The notes under the pieces: model-generated | The model's database searches: none | Told to the model about the DNA's origin: nothing | The model's input: only the letters and a program-made list of their open reading frames with translations | Shown here: positions 37,136-48,116 of the stretch, one piece after another | Numbering within the stretch: position 1 is the first letter of the stretch | Layout: every line of letters starts with the position of its first letter | Position numbers and translations under genes: made by a program | From: Globomyces pollinis-pini | Lineage: Eukaryota; Chytridiomycota; Chytridiomycetes; Rhizophydiales; Globomycetaceae | Reading direction: 5' to 3' | NCBI GenBank assembly: GCA_025399215.1 | Contig: MU621143.1 | Span: forward strand, 16,001 to 80,000 | Length of the DNA: 64,000 bases

Positions 37136-37585
37136 TTACTTTGACATGGGTGGAAATATAAATATGGTACCATTTTCATCGGATGTTCCTATCATTATCA
37201 TATCATAAATTACTTCTTGACTAACTATAACTCCCCTTCCTTCTACTGGAAATAATTGTTGAATATGCGCCCATGTCAATGGTGTCCCTGTTGGATCAGT
37301 TACTCGAAAGTAAAACACTGGACAATTCCAGATGTACGAGTACACTAGATCCATATCCCAAATTAATACACTATTGCTATGATTAATGAGTTCAATGCTG
37401 GGGTCAATTGGTATACCCAATTCCATCTCAGTCAATATTGTATCTGTTTTACATTCTGAAATATCAGTTTTTTGAACAATGCACTCTTGCAAGAGATGAA
37501 TATGATTAGGATGAACAGTCCAAGGATGTTTGTTACAATGGGGGAGGTTTTGAATTCCCTCTTTAAATTCTTGCAGTGTAAACAT
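37136..37585 (-). CDS. ATG10-like E2-fold protein, apparently without catalytic Cys
   Basis: 149 aa from the first good ATG (MFTLQEFKEGIQNLPHC). An Autophagy_act_C-like core, VYSYIWNCPVFYFRVTDPTG followed by PLTWAHIQQLF, resembles the ATG10 YxxxYxVPxLYFRA...G-PL region. Where ATG10 and ATG3 have the catalytic HPC triplet near the C-terminus, this protein reads IFIFPPMSK then stop. ATG10 joins ATG12 to ATG5. Either a non-catalytic relative or a different E2-fold protein. The start codon is 27 bp from that of NDUFAF8. Confidence 0.5.
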   Translation of the reverse strand: MFTLQEFKEGIQNLPHCNKHPWTVHPNHIHLLQECIVQKTDISECKTDTILTEMELGIPIDPSIELINHSNSVLIWDMDLVYSYIWNCPVFYFRVTDPTGTPLTWAHIQQLFPVEGRGVIVSQEVIYDMIMIGTSDENGTIFIFPPMSK

Positions 37586-37612
37586 GGACTGAAAATTCTT
37601 GACCAAATTTAA

Positions 37613-37847
37613 ATGCAAAGGATACGACCCATCAAGAAATTAGCAAAAAGTGTTGGAGAATGTTCACAATCAGTATCGATCATGTACTGATAATAGGCTA
37701 TTGCTTATGGAGCTTGTATCAATCGACACTTTGCAGATGCACAACATCAATCTTGTCAAACTGAATTCAATCAATTTAAAGCTTGTGTAGTTAAATCAGT
37801 ATCTTATTATTATATTAACAAATTCCATTTAGTTGAAATCAAAATAA
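37613..37847 (+). CDS. NDUFAF8: NDUFAF8-like twin-Cys complex I assembly factor
   Basis: Three exons (introns 37673-37696, 24 nt; 37799-37832, 34 nt) give 58 aa: MQRIRPIKKLAKSVGECSQS, then AYGACINRHFADAQHQSCQT and EFNQFKACVVKS. Cys spacing and the YG-C...C..EF..F..C pattern match human NDUFAF8 (C17orf89), partner of NDUFAF5. Too short and too split to be found as one frame. Divergent from the ATG10-like gene. Confidence 0.72.
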
Positions 37848-38180
37848 TATTTAGTAGACTTTTCAATATACTCTTTTCTATTATGGTATTTACATTATGA
37901 TCAAATACTTACACGTATTCGCTTGTACATGAATTACTTGTTCTTTTTGTGTACAATTATCATGAATTACTTGTTCTTTGTATGTACAAATATCATGAAT
38001 TACTTGTTGAGATTTATAAGTTATTTGAATGAATAGATTTAACCAATTCAATCATAAAACTTGACTTACCATTCAATACGATTTCATTACCAATCAATAC
38101 ATAACTTACCATTCATTACCAGTTCATTTCAATGAGTCACATTAACAGCGTTCACCATCAATTTTTTTTTCACTACTCAA
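37848..38180. other. Intergenic region with direct repeats
   Basis: 333 bp without a supported gene. Holds the 33-bp repeat array (separate entry) and several variants of ACTTACCATTCATTACC closer to the TyrRS start, then an A/T-rich leader with a T10 run just before the ATG. Confidence 0.7.
37928..38008. repeat. 33-bp period direct repeat, three copies
   Basis: The core CATGAATTACTTGTT recurs exactly at 37928, 37961 and 37994, a 33-bp period, with partly conserved spacers (TTCTTT...TGTACAA). Upstream of the TyrRS gene. Confidence 0.85.
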
Positions 38181-39912
38181 ATGTCAATGACTCCTGATGA
38201 AAAGTAACGAATTTCAATTCTGATAAAAGGTTCAATTTGATTACTAGAAATTTACAAGAATACCTAGGTGCAGATAGAATCAAATCAGTTTTACAAGAAC
38301 GTGATTTAAAAGTTTACTGGGGAACGGCTACGACTGGAAAACCACATATTGGTTACTTTGTCGCTATGGCGAAAATTGCTGATATGTTGCATGCTGGTTG
38401 TCATGTATACTTCAATCCATCTCATCTTAGGTTACCGTTTTATTTGCAGATTTACATGCTTATCTGGATAATATGAAGGCTCCTTGGTCATTATTGAAAC
38501 TAAGAGCTAAATATTATGAAAATATCATTAAAAATATGTTGATTTCTATTGGTGTCAATATTGAAAAATTAAAATTCGTATTTGGTACTTCTTATCAATT
38601 ATCAAGAGAATACACTTTGGATGTCTATCGATTATCTGCCATCACTTCGGAGCATGATGCTAAAAAGGCTGGTGGTAATGAACCATCATAGTAACTTTCA
38701 TAGCGGAGGTGGTCAAACAAGTAGAATCTCCTCAACTTTCTGGATTAGTTTATCCTTTATTACAAGCATTAGATGAAGAATATCTTGATGTAGATGCACA
38801 ATTTGGAGGAGTAGATCAGCGAAAAATCTTTACCTTTGCTGAAAAATATATGCCTCAATTGGGATATAAAAAGAGAGCTCATTTGATGAATCCAATGGTG
38901 GGTGGTTTGAGTGGTTCAAAAATGAGTGCTTCCGACCCAAACTCCAAGATCGATATTTTGGATTCAAAAGCAGATATTGAAGCCAAACTTAAAAAGGCAT
39001 TTTGTGAAGAAGGAAATGTGGATGAAAATCCTATTCTCGCGTTTTTGAAATTTGTCGTGTTTCCTGTTAAATCTGTTTCTGGAAATCATTACGAATTCAA
39101 AATTAACCGACCTGAAAAGTTTGGTGGAAACGTTTCCTATGCAAATTGGGATGATTTATGTGCTGCATTCGCTGCAAAAGATATCCATCCTGGTGATTTA
39201 AAGAAAGCTGCAGGTATGTCTTTATTCGGTGATTCATTCTTTCAGCTGAAGCATTGGACTCTTTATTAGCCCCTATTAGAGTAGCTTGGGCAAAGGATCC
39301 TGAGTTGGCTAAATTAACTTTGGCTGCTTATCCTCCACCAAAACCAAAAATTAGTTCTGACATTTCCAGATTAGGTAATTGATCCTTCTTTAATTATCAA
39401 GACCTTCGTGTTGGAAAGGTTTTAGAAGTCTCTCATCATCCTGAAAAGGAGGTATAACTGAATTACATTTCTAACGTATGCAGAATCTCTACATTGAAAA
39501 AATCGATCTTGGTGAAGAGACTGGTCCACGTACCATAGTCAGTGGATTAGTTAACTACATCTCAGTTGAAGATTTCACTGGCCGTCTGGTAGTGGTCGCA
39601 ACAAACTTGAAAGCATCAAAATTTGCAGGTGTGTTATCACAAGGAATGGTTCTTGCAGCCTCCAACAGTGACAAATCACAAGTAGAATTGTTGACACCAC
39701 CAGAAGATGCTAAAGTTGGGGAATCCATTACATTTGATGGATTTGAAAGTAAACCAGATGCAGTGTTGAATCCTAAACATAAGATATTTGAAAAGTGTGC
39801 AGTTGACTTTTCTACTACTGAAGAATGTGTTGCTACATTCAAAGGAGTGCCATTTATGACATCTGATGGATCTGTTACATGTGCAACATTACAAGGTGCC
39901 AATATCAGTTAA
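38181..39912 (+). CDS. YARS1: Cytosolic tyrosyl-tRNA synthetase with C-terminal EMAPII/tRNA-binding domain
   Basis: Spliced product 519 aa. Class I core: [19 protein letters not shown] (HIGH), [57 protein letters not shown] and [12 protein letters not shown] (KMSKS). After [20 protein letters not shown] the C-terminal 170 aa form an OB-fold EMAPII-like domain ([32 protein letters not shown]) ending LQGANIS, as in animal YARS1. Dikarya TyrRS normally lacks this domain. Six introns of 26-32 nt. Confidence 0.95.
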
Positions 39913-40092
39913 TTAATAAACATTGCACTCCAATATTCTATCTTAATATGTTTAATTTGATGATAGTGTAAAAATCAGTTGTAGATCAGTAAAGTCAGTA
40001 GTCAAAAGACAAGACAGATAAATGAAACTAGAATAGGACAATAAATCCCAATTGGAATCTTTGTGATTTGATTACGTGTCCAAGTTGCAATG

Positions 40093-40142
40093 TTACGTAA
40101 GCAACTAGTCTGGAGGAGGCGGGATGAGGCTGATTACGTAAT
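40093..40142. promoter_or_regulatory. Two TTACGTAA palindromes upstream of MTHFR
   Basis: TTACGTAA occurs at 40093-40100, flanked by inverted GTTGC/GCAAC, and at 40135-40142 inside the perfect palindrome GATTACGTAATC. These are bZIP half-site palindromes of the Yap/CREB/PAR kind. A related GATTACGTG lies just upstream. Function inferred from form and position only. Confidence 0.5.
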
Positions 40143-40153
40143 CGCATCTCCAG

Positions 40154-40163
40154 TATTTAAATA
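40154..40163 (+). promoter_or_regulatory. TATA-like element of MTHFR
   Basis: TATTTAAATA, about 40 bp before the MTHFR ATG and just after the paired palindromes. Confidence 0.45.
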
Positions 40164-40203
40164 GACTCATTCTGATTGATAACAATCTTTTGAATCTCAA
40201 ATC

Positions 40204-42136
40204 ATGAAAATATCAGACAAAATTAAAAAAGCTGAAGGTAAATGATGATCGCATTTAACTGTTCTTGTAGCTGAACAAAGACCATACTGGTCCTTTGAAT
40301 ATTTCCCTCCAAAGACTGAAACGGGTGTCATGAACTTGTATGATCGTATGGAACGTATGTATGCCTTGGGTCCAGAGTTTATTGACGTGACTTGGAATGC
40401 CGGTGGAACTTCATCAGATACCACCATGGAAGTGATCATTTTTTTCTTTCTGATCTGTTAGATCTGTACCACCGCACAATCCGTTTATGGTTTAGAAACA
40501 TGTATGCATTTAACTTGTACCAATATGCCACGTGAAAAGATTGATATTGCGTTGAAGGAAGCTAAAGCTGCTGGTGTTCAGAATATCTTGGCACTTCGTG
40601 GTGATCCACCTCGTGGACAAGAAAACTGGACTTCTGTTGATACTGGGTTTTCTTACTCTACCGATCTGGTGAAATATATCCGTAAAGAATATGGCGATTA
40701 CTTTTGCATTGGTGTAGCTGGTAATGGAATTGTAATGGTTTATCGATTTAGGATACCCTGAAGGACACCCTGATAGTGAAACCAAGAGCAATGATCTACT
40801 TTTCTTGAAAGAAAAGGTAGATGCTGGTGCTGATTACATTGTTACCCAACTTTTCTATGATTGTGATTTGTACTTGGAGTGGGTTAAGGAGGTCCGAGCT
40901 TTAGGAATCGACACTCCTATTCTTCCTGGTATGATGATTATTCAAAGTTATGGTGGATTTAAACGAATGACTTCGTTATGTAAGACTACTGTACCAAAGT
41001 ATATATATGATGATTTGGAACCAATTAAGGATGATGATCAAGCTGTGAAAGATTATGGTGTGAATATGATGATTGATATGATTTCCAAGCTTCGTGAAGG
41101 TGGTGTATTGGGCTTCCATTTTTATACTCTTAACCTTGAACGGTCCACTAGACTTATTTTGGAAGGTTGTGGTTTCTTGCCACAACAAGAAGTTGTCAAA
41201 CCATTACCTTGGAGTCCTGTAAGAATTGCATGGTTGCTAATTATTAGTCTTTGGCAGTCAACCGATCAAAGGAAAATGTTCGACCTATTTTCTGGAGAAA
41301 CCGTCCAAAGAGTTATATTGCTCGCACTCAAAATTGGGATGAATTCCCTAATGGCCGTTGGGGTGATTCTCGATCTCCTGCATTTGGAGATTTAGATGGT
41401 TATGGGATCAATCTCAAATACCCAGCCGACCAATGTCTACAACTTTGGAATAAGCCTACATCAGTACGGGACGTTTCTGATATCTTTGTGGATTATATTA
41501 ACGGAAAGGTGTCATGCCTTCCTTGGTGTGATTCCCCACTTCAAGGTGAATCTGAGATCATCAAAGAACGTTTAAGTACCTTGAACAAAAATGGATTCCT
41601 TACCATTAATTCTCAACCTGCTGTTGATGGTGCTCTCTCCTCGGACAAAACTTTTGGTTGGGGACCAAAGAATGGATTTGTGTATCAAAAAGCATACCTG
41701 GAATTCTTTGTTTCTGCTCAAGCTTTGGATTTGTTGCTTGATAGAGTTTCTCAATATCCTTATATTACATTCTACGCCATCAACCGCGAGGTAAATAATT
41801 GGATCAAACATTAATTATTAGGGAGATTTGCGCACTAATACCAAAGGTGATACTCCAAATGCAGTCACCTGGGGAGTATTCCCTGGCCAAGAAATTGTTC
41901 AACCTACAGTCGTAGATGGACAAGCCTTTAATGCCTGGAAAGACGAAGCCTTTGAACTCTGGCGCCAATGGTCATCATTGTATGAAGCCGAAAGTTCATC
42001 CAAAAGTCTCTTGACTGGTATATATGATAATTGGTTTTTGGTCAATATTGTGGATAACAATTACAAGAGTCGATTTGCTATTTTTGATTTGTTGGATGAT
42101 GTCAAAGCTGAATTGACTGGGGAAGTGTTACATTAA
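40204..42136 (+). CDS. MTHFR: Methylenetetrahydrofolate reductase
   Basis: Reduces methylene-THF to methyl-THF for methionine synthesis. Spliced 592 aa with the eukaryotic two-domain layout. N-terminal flavin barrel: YWSFEYFPPKTETGV, FIDVTWNAGGTSSDTTMEI, ETCMHLTCTNM, NILALRGDPPRGQ, DYIVTQLFYD, PILPGMM, GFHFYTLNLERST. C-terminal regulatory domain: GRWGDSRSPAFGDLDGYG, PWCDSPLQGES, GFLTINSQPAVDG, FGWGPKNGFVYQKAYLEFF. Introns 40238-40270, 40432-40461, 40721-40751, 41219-41247, 41791-41821 (29-33 nt). Confidence 0.97.
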
Positions 42137-42572
42137 ATTAGTGATTATCGTGTTAATAAACCTTTAAATGACTCTTAGATCAGTGTGCTTTTTTTTGTTT
42201 GTGATTTAAAGAAACCTGCTATTTTTTTTCAAGAATGGAATCTTGTCTTTATTCGAAGTTACTGTGTACTGGCAAGAATACTAAACTACGTGACACCAAG
42301 GGATTATTGTCAAAGACTATTATTTGATATAAATACAATATCATTTCTAAATGATGATGAGTCAAGTTAGATTCAATCACTATGGACGTTGAACGCGAAA
42401 CGAACCAAGTTTTGAGTATACTGTGATTCCAATATTCTCAACCACGCCCAATTCAGAATTCAAAATTTCCCTATTCTGAATAATTTGACCGTTCAACCCC
42501 TTAGATCGAGACCCACAAAAAAATGTGTTTTTAAAATCCCCATCTGACTTTTTTTTCATTACAACATTACAA
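42137..42572. other. Intergenic region, MTHFR to SDR
   Basis: 436 bp, A/T-rich with T-runs, including the MTHFR 3' end and SDR promoter. Short frames on either strand show no codon-like pattern or motif. Nothing else supported. Confidence 0.6.
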
Positions 42573-43728
42573 ATGGGAAGATTAGATGGTAAAGTTGCTT
42601 TAGTTACTGGTGCTGCTTCAGGTATTGAACCATCCAAAAACTGAATTTTTTTTATATAGGTAATTAGATTAGTTGAATTTGATGATATGATAGGAATTGG
42701 TTTTGAAACTGCTGTTTTATTTGCAAAAGTTAGTTTTAAATTGAATCTTATATTTAAAGGAAGGTGCAAAAGTTGTTTGTGCAGATATCAATGAAAATGC
42801 TGGTAATTTAGCTTTACAAAAATTATTGGGTTTATTGGATCCTTCACTTAAATCTACCAATCCTGCAGTTTTTGTCAAGGTTGATGTATCAAAAGAATCG
42901 GATCTTGAAAATGCTGTCAAAGTTGCTGAATCCACTTTTGGTATTTCATTTTATTAAATAATATCTTAGGGTATTTCATTCTAAAGGTTGTTGATTGATT
43001 AGTAAATTGAATATTATCTTCAATAATGCTGGAATTATGCATCCTGATGATGATAATGCAACCAGTACTACCGAAAAAGTAATTTGTTTTGATGGTTTAA
43101 TATGAAAGGTTTGGGATTTGACCATGAACATCAATGTAAAGGGTGTTTGGTATGGATGTCGACATGGTATTCCTGCTCTTCGTCGTGCCGGTGGTGGTAG
43201 TATCATTAACAGTATGTTGATTTTTTTATTAACTGTTTAACTTTAGCTGCTTCATTTGTAATTGTTTCAATTTCATAATTATAGGTTGCAATCATGGGTG
43301 CTGCTACTCCTCAATTGGCTTGTATGCAAATTTGATTATTTAATGTTCAGATACCGCTTCTAAAGGTGCTGTTCTTGCCATGACTCGTGAATTGGCTACC
43401 ATTCATGCTAGAGAAAACATTAGAGTGAATGCTCTTTGTCCAGGTCCAATTCGCACACGTATACTAGTTCAGTTTTAATGAATTAGCATTATTAATGGAC
43501 TTTTTGAACACTGAAGAAAAGAAAAATCGTCGATTAGTTCATGTACCTATGGGTAGATTTGGTGAAGCTATTGAACAAGCATATGCTGCTTTGTTCCTTG
43601 CCTCTGATGAATCTACCTTTATTACTGGTACTGATTTCGCAGTCGATGGTGGTTTGACTGGTGCTTATGTCACCCCTGAAGGCCCTACTACCACTCACAG
43701 TGTTCACAAGAACTTTTCTGGTGTCTAA
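42573..43728 (+). CDS. Short-chain dehydrogenase/reductase
   Basis: Classical SDR, spliced 280 aa. NAD(P)-binding TGAASGIGFETAVLFAK, VVCADINENAG (Asp after beta-2 suggests NAD), NNAGIMHPDD, INVKGVWYGCRHG, and catalytic Tyr/Lys in LAYTASKGAV. Then RVNALCPGPIRTPLL and the typical end FITGTDFAVDGGLTG. Nine or more introns. Two sites have tandem introns: 42622-42693 (38+34 nt abutting) and 42941-43002 (29 nt, one G, 32 nt). Substrate unknown. Confidence 0.9.
42622..42693 (+). other. Tandem abutting mini-introns (38+34 nt) in SDR
   Basis: 42622-42659 and 42660-42693 are complete GT...AG introns joined AG|GT inside the glycine-rich motif. Removing both restores TGAASGIGF. Confidence 0.62.
42941..43002 (+). 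other. Two mini-introns separated by a 1-nt exon (G at 42970)
   Basis: 42941-42969 (29 nt) and 42971-43002 (32 nt) both start GTATTTCATT and end TTAG. Between them lies one G. Upstream exon ends TTT G, downstream starts T AAA TTG AAT. Only keeping that G gives TTT GGT AAA TTG (FGKLNIIFNNAG). Removing the whole block as one intron breaks the frame. Confidence 0.7.
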
Positions 43729-43822
43729 AAATAAAGTATCTGGTTATTGAATTCCATACTGAAACTATATTGCAATTTTATATTGATGATTAACGATGAA
43801 ATGATTTACAACATCCCTTGTA

Positions 43823-45184
43823 TCATTGATTACTCAAGAAATGTGTGATTGCATCATCTAGAAACAAATTCACAGTCTCTTGATTTGTACAATCATCTTT
43901 GGTCATCATGATGAAGTTGACTATGAATAATTAAAAAAGATATCAGTTTTACTATGTTGTTGATCAAAGAATTTCATATCCGCCGAATGGTTGGAATAAA
44001 TGATATACAATTGTAATATTTTGACATATACCATCCAAGAGTGATGATTTTCTTGACTATAACGATTATGAAAGTTTTTAGTTTTACTTGATATTGATTT
44101 TATGGGCATACTAAAGAATTAATTGAAGGTTATTACATTGTTTTCATATAACCAATTATCAATGTAGACTGATTCGATATGAGGTAAATAATGACCATCT
44201 GCTGCAACATGCAATGCAGTGTTTCCTGTTGTAGGTGTAATGGTTTGTTTGATATAGCCAAGTCTTGGGATTTCAATTGGTCGGTTTAAACCTTTTGAAT
44301 TATTTTCTTGGTCATTTTGTGTTTGTGTTCTTGGATATGGTTCATTCTCTTTGTTTTCATTCATGTCTGTTCCATCATGTGGATCTTGAATGGTTTCTCT
44401 GCAAGTGTATAAATCAGTTTGATTTGATTTGTCTACACTAACAACCTTTGTAGGTTTCATTCGTTTGACTGGAGTGGTTTTAATTGTCTCCAAATCACTT
44501 GATTTGTTTTTACCAGTAGGATTTTTAGATGGTTGAGTATCTGATGAAGGATTTGAGAGGTTGGATGAAGCTCTTAGTTCGGACAACCTTTTCATATCTT
44601 CAATGACGATATCTAAAATTAGTTTAATGCACAAATACTTTTCCAACCAGCTATTAAATTTTTGGCATAGATACTCTCTTGACCTCTTTCAAGTGGTGTT
44701 TTACCTTTATCATCAAGTGCTAAAGAATTACTCCCAAAGGAGAGTAATAATGAAACGATATCATGAGTAGCCATTTCACATGCACGATGTAAAGGAGTTA
44801 TTCCTCGAAGATCCTGATATATTAGTACAAAATAAATACCGCAATATTTGGATTTGCGCCAGCATCTAATAAAAGTTGAGTAGCATAATTACGTCTGAAT
44901 CTTATTGATCTAAATATACTTGATTCACCGAATCTATCTAAAGCATCTATTTCCGAATTTTTCAAGATCAATACTTTGATGAGTTCAATTAAACCGAAAC
45001 CGGCAGCAATATGTAGAATAGTTCTATTTGTATCTGGATCTGTTATGTAAATCAAATTTGAATTTTGATTTATTTCTTGAATGATTTCATCTTCCATTCC
45101 ATCTTTCAAGTAAGAAACAATTTGTTTGAATTCCATGAAAATTGTAAAGAAATTGCATTGAATTCGACAATGAATTGAATCCAT
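43823..45184 (-). CDS. Ankyrin-repeat protein
   Basis: N-terminal ankyrin repeats: NRTILHIAAGFGLIELIKVL, IDALDRFGESSIFRSIRF, NYATQLLLDAGANPN, GITPLHRACEMATHDIVSLL and LDDKGKTPLERGQESI. A long basic, Ser/Thr-rich linker follows (about 44270-44560), then one more ankyrin-like unit (GNTALHVAADGHYLPHI) and a divergent C-terminus ending FLDDAITHFLSNQ. Introns of 26-35 nt. Start taken at 45184; the downstream Met of MEFKQIVSY is an alternative. Function unknown. Confidence 0.75.
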
Positions 45185-45409
45185 TCATTACTACTATTAA
45201 GCATCAATTTTATTTAAATTGCTTTCTAATAGTATAAATTTAGATTATTTCCAGTACTATTTCCCATACTAATTCCAATACTAATTTCAATACTAATTCC
45301 AACTTTTAATTTTTATTACTTGGACTATTTCACTAAACTATACTTTTTTAGTTACTTTTCGAATGGTCAATGTCTAAGAATTCAATTTTTTGGTAAAATT
45401 TAATTTTTC

Positions 45410-47293
45410 ATGACATTTTTAACATTCACTCCAAGTATACCAACGATACTAGATTACACAGATTCGGATCACATTCTAATAGAGTATCATAGAATCAATA
45501 TTAATCAATTAGAACTAACAAAATTGCTATTCTAAGATCAAAACTAGAACGTATCTTTGAATTAAAAAATATTCCAGATAAAAATGTTACCATACCGGCT
45601 ATGGATACTATAAAAGAATTCATTTAGTATTCATCGCTCTTTTTAATCTTTAGTTATGCAAGAGAAGAAATTCAATTATGTTATGATATCACTCAAAGAT
45701 TAGTCAATAGTTTAAATACTACCGATTTACCGTCTTCAGATCAACCACATCTACGTACTTCTATCATTCAAAAAAAATCAATTCCTCCTCCTAATGTTTC
45801 TTTACAGATACTAAAATACATTGAAGCAATGAAAAAAAATGTTATATCTACTAAAATATCTAATTCATATAGGATTTGAAGGAATCAGTAATGTACCTTA
45901 AAAAGCATTCCAACCAATTACAAAATTTATTGGAAAGAGAACAACGATTTTATGGTGGATTAGCATTAGAATTGTTATCAAGATCTTGGATTCTACAAGA
46001 AAGAAATTGGAATAATATTCATCGTATACTATATGTTAACTACGGTTTTCGTCATGGTAATCCTTATAAACTGTAACATTTAGATGGTTCCAACTTTAAA
46101 GATTTCGGTGAAGCTGATATTTGGCGACAATCCATTTCAATTGAAGAACCTATAAATGATATGATGCAAATACCAAATGGATCGCGTGAATTAGAGATTA
46201 TTGGAAATGAAGTTGAAGTCATTAGTTCTCATAAAAAACAATACTTTACAAGTATATCAATATCAAATTGCAATTCAAATATACCCTGGGGATTTCCTTT
46301 ATCCCAAGGTAAATATCCTAAAGACTTAAAGTATAGTTACCTCTAAATCAAAAATCATTACTGTATTGTCTAATTCAAGAACTTGTATTTTCGAAAAAGA
46401 ATTATTTAATCAAGTATTCCGTTCATATACTAATCCATTAGATTCAAAAAGAAATTACGGATAATTCTTTTTTAAAAATGAATTGCAGTTTATCAAAAAC
46501 TTCAATGTCGTTACCACTTGGTGGTCCAAACCAAATGATATTAAGTTGCTCGTTAAAAGACCAACATCCTGAAAACAAATGCGAGACAATGGAAATGGAT
46601 CATCATTCAAGCATAATACCAGATTACAATTTTGAAACCAATTTTCTTGAAATGAAATCTAGATTACTCTTATTGAAATCCTTTCAACAGAATCGAAATC
46701 AGTTTATCGATCGTCGCGCTAAAACTCCGGTTAATATTGCTGTCACCCTTATCAGCTTTATCCAACAATATGAAATTTATAAACAAATTCAATCCACTTT
46801 TGATGACATCAGTCAGTTGAATTTCGTACTTGAATCTAATATTAAAACCACATATTTAAATGGATGTAACTGGAAATGGGAATTTAGCATTCATAAACAC
46901 AAATACACATGTACACTAATAGATGGAATCATTACTAGTTTCACTTTAAAACAACCAAACAATATTCAACTTTCATTCATTATTGAGTTGAAGCGAGGAT
47001 TATTGTATCTGATAATGGAATCGTTAATGGATACCGTATATGAAGAATGTTTCTGCTTGTTTGAACCAAACCAACTGAATCGCATCAATTATCACACTAT
47101 GCAGTTAAAACATCAGCAAAGGTAATTTATTGTAGTATAACTTTGGTAAAGATTACTGAGAATTCAGATAGATGGACAATCGTCGGATGAGCTAAAGATT
47201 AGTTTTGAAGGGCTACATACTCAATCGATATTAATCAAGGATATGCATTATGGATTCTTGGCCACCATACAAATGATACTTATTAAAATATAA
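45410..47293 (+). CDS. MED17: Mediator subunit 17 (Srb4)-like
   Basis: Assembled from about seven exons. Clues: YAREEIQLCYDITQRLVNSL near residue 65, matching the conserved helix of MED17; ALELLSRSWILQERNWN followed by LYVNYGFRHG, the MED17 pattern of Trp/Arg then a basic-aromatic beta segment; a long helical-beta C-terminal half. MED17 is a scaffold of the Mediator head. A 29-nt intron near 45486 and a 30-nt one near 47123 were needed to keep frame; the C-terminus ends FLATIQMILIKI. Identification is by pattern, no single diagnostic motif. Confidence 0.5.
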
Positions 47294-47383
47294 CTCTATA
47301 CTATAAAATTTGAACGAGTATGTCATTGACAACAGAAATAGTGATTGGCAACCTAAACATTTATTTGATTATCATTCAATGAA

Positions 47384-48116
47384 CTATTTGGCTTTCTTTC
47401 CTTTCTTTTTGGTAGCTTTACTCTTTTCTTCTTCTTCGATTAATTCGTTTTGCAATCTCTCCCTTCTTTCTTCATCTGTTTCCACCAATTCGGCTTTAGG
47501 AGCCGATTTTTTAGTTTTATGAACAGGACTTTGCACAGTTTCGGTAGCATTTAATTCTTCTGCTGCCTTTTGAGCTTCTTGTTGTAATTTATTTTGAACC
47601 AATGCTGATGCTTCTTGTAAGAAAGTCTTTCCCCAATCAGGTTTATAGATATTTGATTCTTCTACAATCTAATAGTTGAATTTTTTTTCAAACATACATC
47701 TTGCATTTCAGTTTCAATATCAGCTTCTGTTGCTAATAATTTATCCCATAAAGCTTCCCCGACCACTCCATCTCTGACCATCTGTTGTAAAGATGGTTTT
47801 TCTTCACGAATACGAATGACTCTAGTAATTCCTAAACTTAATTTATGAAATTATAAAAACCTTCCATTGCTCTTTTCATCAAAGCAACAACCAACACTTT
47901 TTTACCAGATGGTATATCAGGAGAGTATTGTTCCGCCAATTCCTGATATTCCAATTTTGGTTTATTAATTGGAAAGTAAGAATCATCTACAAATGAGTTT
48001 TGATCTCCAATACCTTCATCTTTATTCTTTGATTTCAATACTCTTCTTGCTAACACTAGTATTCCAACTAGAAACAGAACATAGAATATGGGTAGTAGTA
48101 GGGTGAACACACTCAT
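47384..48116 (-). CDS. SEC66: Sec63-complex subunit Sec66 (Sec71)
   Basis: Fungal-type component of the Sec62/63 post-translational translocon. An N-terminal membrane segment (LLLPIFYVLFLVGILVLAR) precedes a cytosolic domain with VALMKRAMEGITRVIRIREE, KPSLQQMVRDGVVGEALWDK, IETEMQDIVEESN and PDWGKTFLQEAS, the Sec66 signature, and a Lys-rich tail. Intron of about 30 nt after KRAMEG and one of about 33 nt near 47668. Confidence 0.87.
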
